DNA of 60,166 nt from DATKBT01 sp035546295 (GTDB lineage Bacteria; Acidobacteriota; Thermoanaerobaculia; Multivoradales; Multivoraceae). The position numbers were made by a program, and so were the translations under genes. Location: NCBI GenBank assembly GCA_035546295.1, contig DATKBT010000001.1, forward strand, positions 1 to 60,166, read 5' to 3'. Of the stretch, positions 54,631 to 60,166 are shown piece after piece. The notes below the pieces were generated by a model that saw nothing but the letters and a program-made list of their open reading frames with translations, did no database searches and had not been told where the DNA came from. The stretch's first letter is position 1. The number at the start of each line of letters is the position of its first letter.

Positions 54631-55579
54631 CTGTCGCACCTCCCGTGCCGGCGAAAGCTCGATAGAGCGCGTCAAAGAGCGAGCCGCCTCGCGAGAGTCG
54701 ATCGGCATCGTCGGTCGCGATCTCGACCAGACCGCGGATGATCCTCTCGACTCCGGGCGTCTCGGGCCGCGAGAACTTCTCGTCGCCGATGTCGATCTCG
54801 TGAACGATCTCCGCGAGGGCGGAAAGCGCGTCGTCCTCGGGCGCGAACCGTTCGGCCAGCACCTCGAAGGTGCACCGGTCCCCTTGGTGCGTGAACTCGC
54901 CCCCGAACATGTCGAAGCTCAACTCTCCCTCGGTATGGCCCTCGCCCTCCGAAACGAACTCGAAACGGGCGGCGGGATCGACGAAGCGCCTGATGAGCCA
55001 CGCGCTGGCGATACGGTCCTCCTCGACATCGCGGCGTGTCACCCAGATCCGGCCGCGAAAACCGGCCTTCTCCGCCTCCTGCCTTCTTCGGTCTCCCTTC
55101 TTGCGGAGCCGAGACTTGAGGCGACCCAAGGCCTCCTCGGCTGTAGCTCGCGAGGGAGCGTCGAAGAAGTCCAGGCGCCGGATCCCCGCCAGCTTCCTCT
55201 CCAGGCGCCCGAGCGCAGCTGCTGCTCTCCCCTTGTCCGCCTCGGCTTCGACCACAGCATCCTCGGCTTCGGCGGCCACGGCTTCGAAATCGGCATTGCG
55301 AGCGCTCTGAAACAGGTCTCGCATCGCGGCATCGTCCAAGCCTTCGACCAGGGTCGTCTCGCACAAAAGGGCCTCCCCTCCCTCATCCATGATCTCGCGG
55401 ACGATCCACTCGAAGTTCTCCCGGCAAGACGGCCGATTGGGAAGGGCATAGACCGTGCTCTTGACGGCGACCGCCCCCACTTGGCCGAGCCGGCGCCCGA
55501 TCTTGACCCGCAGGTAGTGCGGCTTCGGGGGGACCTGATGGATGAGCAAGAGCCATGCGGCGGTTAGGGGCTCGGTCAT
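54620..55579 (-). CDS. chrB: Chromate resistance regulator/protein ChrB
   Basis: 319 aa. ChrB pattern: N-terminal WLLLIHQVPPKPHYLRVKIG and a Lys/Ala-rich coiled middle, then the C-terminal domain WVTRRDVEEDRIASAWLIRR, FMFGG-like DMFGGEFTHQGDRCTFEVL and HEIDIGDEKFSRPE. ChrB proteins control chrA expression or detoxify chromate. First gene of copy 2; it is complete here while the copy 1 version is a fragment. Start ATG 55579. A TATCGATA palindrome about 20 bp upstream could be an operator; the evidence is weak. Confidence 0.9.
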   Translation of the reverse strand: MTEPLTAAWLLLIHQVPPKPHYLRVKIGRRLGQVGAVAVKSTVYALPNRPSCRENFEWIVREIMDEGGEALLCETTLVEGLDDAAMRDLFQSARNADFEAVAAEAEDAVVEAEADKGRAAAALGRLERKLAGIRRLDFFDAPSRATAEEALGRLKSRLRKKGDRRRQEAEKAGFRGRIWVTRRDVEEDRIASAWLIRRFVDPAARFEFVSEGEGHTEGELSFDMFGGEFTHQGDRCTFEVLAERFAPEDDALSALAEIVHEIDIGDEKFSRPETPGVERIIRGLVEIATDDADRLSRGGSLFDALYRAFAGTGGATDAG

Positions 55580-55724
55580 GACGATGATTCAGCTGGGATA
55601 GTATCGATAGCACAAACGCACCGTCGCAGCAAGAGTGTCGCGGTTGAGCGAGACCCCCAAAAGGAGAACCCTGGGAGAAGATCGGTCTCCTACGGACCGC
55701 GCTCGGGGATGTGACCAGCGCCGG

Positions 55725-55940
55725 CTACGACCCGCCCCGCTGCTTCAGCGACACGAACGCCGGCGCCTCGCCCACCACGATGTGGTCGAGGACTCGCCCG
55801 ACGATCTCTCCGGCCTCGGTCATGGGGCGGGTGAATGCCAGGTACTCCGCGCTGGGGGACGGGTCGCCGCTGGGGTGGCTGTGGAGGATACTGGCGGCGT
55901 TGGCCAAGCAGCCTTCACGATGCGGCAGCTGCCAAGCCAT
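55725..55940 (-). pseudogene. RadC/JAB-domain fragment
   Basis: The last ~55 codons of a plasmid-type RadC-like protein: ILHSHPSGDPSPSAEYLAFT, EAGEIVGRVLDHIVVGE and FVSLKQRGG. The JAMM metal Asp (HxHPSGDPxPSxxD) is replaced by Tyr, and sequence upstream does not continue the protein. A decayed remnant at the right side of the island. 55580-55724 and 55941-56167 show nothing else I can support. Confidence 0.75.
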
Positions 55941-56167
55941 CTGGTCTCGCCGACGAGCGCAGCAAGGTGCGAGACCTCCTGATCGGCTACCGCGGGCAGG
56001 CCAGGGTCACCGCCGAGCTGGGTCTGATCATGGCGAAGACCACTGGATCTCGACGATCAACACATCAGTGGAGGTGACCATGAAACGATGCATGCTTCCA
56101 CGGTCACTCACCGAGGCTTGCGGTGCCTGCACCCAGTCCTCGTGATGGCTTGAAATCGCCCTTCTCG

Positions 56168-56269
56168 CCCCACTCGCACCGGTTCTTCCGGGAAGCGACC
56201 GAGGCACCGGTGCCGCTCGATCTTCGAGTCCTGCGAGCCCTGCGGTCGCCCTTCGAGATCGACATCTAG
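56168..56269 (+). pseudogene. RepA fragment
   Basis: 33 codons encoding FFREATEAPVPLDLRVLRAL and RSPFEIDI, then a TAG. The peptide is identical there to the intact RepA at 41910 over about 30 residues, but the DNA differs at many third positions, so it is from a related plasmid rather than a fresh duplicate. Confidence 0.85.
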
Positions 56270-56294
56270 CCTTTACCACGTTCTGGTCCCGGCG

Positions 56295-56732
56295 TTGGTC
56301 TCGGGGGTGGAGCCCTCCTCCGAGAACCGGGGAGCGCTCGACCCGGCGGTGATCGGCGAGGCCGCCGGCACTGAGGTCTCCAATGGTGTCGTCCGCATCG
56401 TTGGAGCCGGGAGGTTTCGGTGGTGGTTGACGGCTTCCCGCTCGACGCCGCCGCGGGCTTCGGCTCGTGGGCCGCGTTCACGCCGCTGCCGGACGGCGAG
56501 GCGCTCTTGATGGGCGACACCGTAGTTTTCCGCGACGAGGTGGACGCGGCGATGGACGCCGCCCTAGCCCTTCTTCTACTTCGCCCACTACTGGGGCAAG
56601 GGCCCCGGGGCCGAGCTGGCCCGGGGACTCCGTGGTGCGCTCGACGCCCAGGCGGCCGCGGGATCCAGCGCTCTGGGACGACTGCCCGGGTCGTCTGGCT
56701 ATCTGAGCCCACTGATAGAAAACGACTTCTGA
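56295..56732 (+). pseudogene. DUF1259 gene fragment with frameshifts
   Basis: Pieces of a DUF1259 protein in successive frames: ENRGALDPAVIGEAAGTEVS, then VVVDGFPLDAAAGFGSWAAF, GEALLMGDTVVFRDEVDAAM, and after a deletion FFYFAHYWGKGPGAELARGL with stop TGA 56730. The His motif region between the last two pieces is missing. Related to, but not a direct copy of, the intact gene at 52494. Confidence 0.78.
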
Positions 56733-56770
56733 ATTTCCTGGTGGCGGAGACGCAATTCGCACACGCTCCT

Positions 56771-57709
56771 CTACCTCAGACCCTCGACGGTGCGCCGCAG
56801 CCCCTCGTCGAGCCCGACCCGCGGGCGCCATCCGATCTGCTGGGCCGTGCGCTCGACGTCGGCTTTCCGGACGACCTCGCTCGGGCGATCGGGGAGTGCC
56901 CCGAGCTCCGGCTCGATCCCGGGAGCGACGAGCCCGACCAGCCGTTCGACGACCTCGCGGACCGTGACCAGCTCCCCGGAGCCGAGGTCGAGACGCTCGC
57001 CGACGGCGCCCGGCTCGACCAGCATCCGGCACAGGCCGTCGACGACGTCCTCGACGTAGATCCAGTCGACCGGGCGTCTTCCGCTCGACAGCCTGGGCTG
57101 CCGTCCCGCGAGCAGCTCGCCGACGACGTAGGGGACCAGCTTGGCGCGATCCTGCGGGCCGGGACCGTAGACCATGAACACTCGCGCGAGCGCCACCGGC
57201 AACCCGTAAAGCCGCGCGAAGAGCTGGGCATAGAGGCTGGCGGCGGCCTTGGACGCCGCGTAGGGCGAGCTCGCGACCTCGCCGCGCTCGGGTTCCTCGA
57301 GAGATCCGATCTGGACGAATCGCCGGCATTCGAGCTCGGTCGCGGCTTCGAGCAGGTGGAGGGTCGACTCGACGTTGGCGCGAAACATGGCGGAGACCAG
57401 CTCCCGGTCCCGCGATCCCTTGACCAGGCTCGCCAGATGGACCACGCGATCCGGTCGCGCCCAAGCCATCGTCCCGCGCACCTCCTCGCGGTCGCTCAGG
57501 TCGGCGCTGCGCCATCGGGGCGCCGGCGCGAGCGGATCGTCCGCCTCTTTCGCGCCGCCGCCGCGGTTCACCGCGAATACGCGCGCCCCCGCCGCGACGA
57601 GGCGCGCACAGAGATGGCGACCGATGAAGCCGCTGGCGCCGGTGACCAGCACCCGCTCGTCGCGCACCGCCGCGAGGCCCGCCTCGCCCTGGCTGCCTTC
57701 CTGGTTCAT
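56771..57709 (-). CDS. NAD-dependent epimerase/dehydratase (extended SDR)
   Basis: 312 aa. Rossmann motif TGASGFIGRHL, catalytic Tyr-Lys in SPYAASKAAASLYA, and a substrate-side PVDWIYVEDVVDGL. Converts nucleotide sugars, probably for the polysaccharide locus. Start ATG 57709 (MNQEGSQGEA) is preferred over 57763; neither has a strong ribosome binding site. Divergent from the GT2 gene across 114 bp. Its 3' end is about 40 bp from the island debris. Confidence 0.87.
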   Translation of the reverse strand: MNQEGSQGEAGLAAVRDERVLVTGASGFIGRHLCARLVAAGARVFAVNRGGGAKEADDPLAPAPRWRSADLSDREEVRGTMAWARPDRVVHLASLVKGSRDRELVSAMFRANVESTLHLLEAATELECRRFVQIGSLEEPERGEVASSPYAASKAAASLYAQLFARLYGLPVALARVFMVYGPGPQDRAKLVPYVVGELLAGRQPRLSSGRRPVDWIYVEDVVDGLCRMLVEPGAVGERLDLGSGELVTVREVVERLVGLVAPGIEPELGALPDRPSEVVRKADVERTAQQIGWRPRVGLDEGLRRTVEGLR

Positions 57710-57823
57710 TCCGATGCCTGGTCGATCGTCGTGGCCGGCGGGACACTCGGCTATCCTGCGCAACCGGAGCGGCCCTTCCCGCTCGTCACGAGCGCCGCCC
57801 GAGCACCCGACGATCCTTCCGGC

Positions 57824-58822
57824 ATGTCACGAAGGTCCAGAGTCGCAGGCGCCAAGCCCAGCGTAGCGGGCGTGGTGCTCAACTACAACGGGCGCGACGT
57901 CACCCTCGACACCCTCGCCTCGCTCGCCGGCCTCGACTACTCCCCCTTCGACCTGCTGGTCGTCGACAACGGATCGACCGACGAATCCTACGAAACGATC
58001 CGCGCGGCGTACCCCGAGGTCCGGCAGATCCGGGTCACAACCAACCGCGGAATCTCGTGGGGGCTCGATCACGGCATCCAGGACGCGCTCGAGCGCGGCG
58101 CCGACTACGTGCTGCTGATGAACAACGACATCGAGGTCGACGCTTCGATGCTCGATGAGATGGTGGCGGTCGCCGAGCGCGAGGAGAGGGTCGGCTGCGT
58201 CGGCCCGAAGTCGTACTACTGGAGCGATCGCGAGCGGCTGTGGTCGACCGGCGGGATCCTGCGCCTGCGCGAGTCGCTGACCCGCGAACGCGGCGACGGC
58301 GAGCTCGACCGCGGGCAGTACGACCGCGACGAGGTGGTGCCGTACGTCAACGGCTGCGCGATGCTGGTGCCGCGCGAAGCCTTCGAGCGCGCCGGCTACT
58401 GGGACCCCTGCTACTACCTCGGCCTCGAGGACGCCGACTTCTGCGTGCGGCTTAAGGCGCTGGGCTACCGCTGCTGGTACGCGCACCGCGCCCGGCTCTG
58501 GCACCGGATCAGCCACTCGATCGGCGTCTACAAGCCGACCCGCACCTTCCACACCGCGCGCAGCGCTGCGATCTTCCTGCGCAAGCACTGCACGCGGCTC
58601 GAGCGGCTGCGCGCCACGCTCTGGCTGCTGGTCGCGGTGCCGTTCGCGGCCCTGCGCGAGCTGCCGCGCGGCAACCAGGCCGCCGCGTTCCAGAAGCTGC
58701 GGGGCTTCCGCGAGGGGATGCGGATTCCTCTCGAGCCGATCCCGGAGCGGTTCGACGACCTGATCGAGGAGCCGGAGCCCGGCCGCCGCGGCGAGCCCGC
58801 CTCGCCGGCGGAGGCGCGCTGA
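57824..58822 (+). CDS. Glycosyltransferase family 2 (rhamnosyltransferase-like)
   Basis: 332 aa, GT-A fold. N-terminal VAGVVLNYNGRDVTLDTLAS, nucleotide site VVDNGSTDESYE, metal motif NND in LLMNNDIEVD, and the acceptor-side YYLGLEDADFCVRLKALGYR (ED-D-C-R pattern of GT2 enzymes). A hydrophobic helix near residue 270 may bring it to the membrane. Stop and next start overlap (TGATG), so it is co-translated with the methyltransferase. Start ATG 57824. Confidence 0.9.
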   Translation: MSRRSRVAGAKPSVAGVVLNYNGRDVTLDTLASLAGLDYSPFDLLVVDNGSTDESYETIRAAYPEVRQIRVTTNRGISWGLDHGIQDALERGADYVLLMNNDIEVDASMLDEMVAVAEREERVGCVGPKSYYWSDRERLWSTGGILRLRESLTRERGDGELDRGQYDRDEVVPYVNGCAMLVPREAFERAGYWDPCYYLGLEDADFCVRLKALGYRCWYAHRARLWHRISHSIGVYKPTRTFHTARSAAIFLRKHCTRLERLRATLWLLVAVPFAALRELPRGNQAAAFQKLRGFREGMRIPLEPIPERFDDLIEEPEPGRRGEPASPAEAR

Positions 58823-59784
58823 TGGGCGTTGCGCGGGGCAGCGCGCGCCTGTTGATGCGCGAGGCGAAGCAGCGGCCGTTCGGGGGGAGGCTACTGCAGC
58901 TCGGGCGCTCGAGCGTCTACTTCACCGGACCCGAGCTCGAGGACTGGGCCCACCTCGACGACTTCCGGCTGGCTCCGGTCGACGAGCCCGAGCTCTCCCA
59001 CGATCCCCGGCTCGCGGCGGCCGGCTGCCTGGGAGACCGCACCTTCTTCCAGCGGCTCGGCTTCGATCGGGTCGAGTCCTGCGACATCGCCGACTGGGAG
59101 GGCGCCGAGCACGTCTTCGACCTCAACGGCGAGGTCCCGCCGGAGCTCGAGGGGCGATTCGACGCGGTGTTCGAGACCGGCACGATCGTCCAGATCTTCG
59201 ATCTGCCCCAGGTGCTCCGCAACCTCTGGAAGTTGCTGGCGCCGGGCGGGCGCGTCATCCACTGCGCGGTCCCGTCGAACAACCACATGGACCTCGGCTT
59301 CTACATGCTCTGCCCGACCTTCTTCTCCGACTTCTACTCGGCGAACGGCTGGCGCATCGACAGCCACCTGCTCTGCGAGTACTTCGCCTACTGGCATCGC
59401 GGCCGGCTCTACTCCGACCGCTGGCGCATCTACCAGTATCGCCCCGGAATGCTCGATCCACTCAGCTACGGCCGCTACGGAGCAGCCCAGGCGGCGACCT
59501 TCCTGGTCGCCACCAAGATCGAAGGCGCCACCGGCGACGTCGTCCCCCAGCTCGGACAGTACCGCCAGACCTGGGAGGAGTACGCCGCCAGGGAGCCGGG
59601 CGAGCGCAGCAGCGCCGGCCTCAAGGAGGCCGATGCACGCGCGCGGGGGCTGGTCGAGCGCGTCGACGACCTCGCCGGCGGCGGCCAGCGCTCCCGCCTC
59701 CCAGTCCTGCTCAAGCGGCTGGGAGAAACCGTCAGACGGCGCCTGCTCAAGCGCAAGATGCCGAGACCGATCGCCCGTCTCTAG
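58822..59784 (+). CDS. SAM-dependent methyltransferase (class I)
   Basis: 320 aa. The class I fold is suggested by FDAVFETGTIVQIFDLPQVL and the post-motif LWKLLAPGGRVIHCAV. The N-terminal motif I region (LLQLGRSSVYF) is weak compared with typical GxGxG. In context, likely methylates a sugar of the surface glycan. Start ATG 58822 overlaps the GT2 stop by one base. Confidence 0.8.
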   Translation: MGVARGSARLLMREAKQRPFGGRLLQLGRSSVYFTGPELEDWAHLDDFRLAPVDEPELSHDPRLAAAGCLGDRTFFQRLGFDRVESCDIADWEGAEHVFDLNGEVPPELEGRFDAVFETGTIVQIFDLPQVLRNLWKLLAPGGRVIHCAVPSNNHMDLGFYMLCPTFFSDFYSANGWRIDSHLLCEYFAYWHRGRLYSDRWRIYQYRPGMLDPLSYGRYGAAQAATFLVATKIEGATGDVVPQLGQYRQTWEEYAAREPGERSSAGLKEADARARGLVERVDDLAGGGQRSRLPVLLKRLGETVRRRLLKRKMPRPIARL

Positions 59785-59785
59785 G

Positions 59786-59801
59786 GTCCTGGCACCAGGA
59801 C
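59786..59801 (+). terminator. Hairpin after the methyltransferase gene
   Basis: Perfect inverted repeat GTCCTGG-CA-CCAGGAC right after the stop codon; no U-tract, so only a candidate terminator. A second inverted repeat, GCCTGC-CGCAA-GCAGGC, follows at 59818-59834. Confidence 0.4.
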
Positions 59802-59910
59802 ACGACTTTGGACCGCCGCCTGCCGCAAGCAGGCAAGCACTTCCGGCCGGCCGCCCAGCAAATCGGTGGCTAGAGGAGCCGGTTCGAGTCACCGCAGGGT
59901 GCGCAGCACC

Positions 59911-60029
59911 CGTCGCTCGGTTCTACGGCTGTCCGCGGCGACGCGCCGGAGGCGGCTTGGAGCCGCGAGAAATCGCTAGCCGGAGATCTGCTATAGCGCG
60001 CGCAGCGCGCCCAGCAGATCGGAGGCTAG
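59911..60029 (-). repeat. Two-hairpin dispersed repeat, copy C
   Basis: Minus strand. Inner stem ATCTGCT (60019-60013) / AGCAGAT (59992-59986), outer stem CTAGCC / GGCTAG, loop GCGCGC-TGC-GCGCGC, second hairpin with loop TCC, then GGACAGCCGTAGAACCGAG. Nearly identical to copy B over the first hairpin. The left CTAG contains the stop codon of the IS630-like gene. Confidence 0.85.
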
Positions 60030-60166
60030 TGGACTGTAACGGTTGAATGGTTAGTGGTGACCGGCTTGATGCGCTTGCCAGGATCGTTGTGCCTCCACTT
60101 GATCGGCTTGGCGCGCCTGTTGTACTGGTCGATGTACTTGGCGATGCGCTTTGCGAGGTCGGCGAC
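60026..60166 (-). CDS. IS630-like transposase, C-terminal end (partial)
   Basis: 46 codons on the minus strand, open to the window edge and ending in TAG at 60026-60028. The pattern LAKRIAKYIDQYNRRAKPIK, then W, is the C-terminal helix of IS630-family DDE transposases. The 5' part lies outside the window. The stop codon is provided by the dispersed repeat copy C. Confidence 0.78.
   Translation of the reverse strand, partial: VADLAKRIAKYIDQYNRRAKPIKWRHNDPGKRIKPVTTNHSTVTVH

Larger units (their letters stand above)
41686..56740. mobile_element. Integrated plasmid-like island with chromate and metal genes
   Basis: Bounded on the left by an intact plasmid-type RepA gene (41910) and on the right by debris of a second RepA (56168), a RadC-like protein (55725) and a DUF1259 protein (56295). 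Polysaccharide genes lie on both sides. Between them are an ABC importer operon, beta-propeller proteins and a duplicated, partly decayed chromate unit. No integrase or target duplication is visible, so the exact ends are approximate. Confidence 0.6.

Noticed and set aside
59881..59911. GGTTCGAGTC resembling a tRNA T-arm, followed by a small hairpin
   Set aside because: No acceptor, D or anticodon arm can be built around it and no CCA; probably chance.
10790..60029. Dispersed hairpin repeats as integron attC sites
   Set aside because: They lack the RYYYAAC/GTTRRRY core sites, are kilobases apart and no integrase is present.

Overview
The window is high-GC bacterial chromosome with tightly packed genes, many GTG/TTG starts and frequent 4-bp stop/start overlaps. 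A two-block FtsX/MacB permease of the ADOP type (11692-14142) and a Ser/Thr kinase fused to a TonB-type C-terminal domain (23273-25951) both point to Acidobacteriota or a close relative. This placement is an inference from gene content. I see no rRNA, tRNA or CRISPR array.

Layout. 1-6709: 3' part of a SWIM-SNF2 helicase, a double-BON lipoprotein behind a good sigma-54 promoter, a disordered protein, a small conserved protein and a small frameshifted gene. 6819-11617: a caspase-like CHAT protein, a protein of unknown family and a trypsin-like protease, a candidate proteolytic signalling or conflict module. 11692-34317: mostly housekeeping and envelope genes (ADOP permease, PTP-like phosphatase, DUF3500 protein, amidohydrolase, penicillin-binding transpeptidase, KAS III, DUF4130 protein, kinase-TonB, orphan ABC ATPase, acetyl-CoA hydrolase/transferase, M50-CBS protease, MsrA, LpxL-like acyltransferase fusion, Zn-ADH) plus a decayed ADH. 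34649-41498: NDH-2-like oxidoreductase, cupin, then sugar nucleotidyltransferase, Wzx-type flippase, glycosyltransferase and PIG-L deacetylase (surface polysaccharide). 41686-56740: an accessory island. 56771-59784: more polysaccharide genes (epimerase, GT2, methyltransferase). The right edge holds the C-terminus of an IS630-like transposase.

The island starts with an intact plasmid-type RepA gene and ends with debris of a second RepA, a RadC-like protein and a DUF1259 protein, so it looks like an integrated plasmid that split the polysaccharide locus. It carries a five-gene Fe(III)-type ABC importer operon with an MFS gene embedded in it, beta-propeller and DUF1259 secreted proteins, and two copies of a chrB-omp-chrA chromate unit. 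The copies decayed in complementary ways: copy 1 keeps chrA, copy 2 keeps chrB and omp, so together they make one complete set.

Two dispersed repeat families stand out. One is a long two-hairpin element (10790, 41494, 59911) whose main stem shows compensatory changes and whose left edge touches or supplies the stop codon of the preceding gene in all three copies. The other is a 25-bp REP-like palindrome (5914, 26967), both copies between convergent genes.
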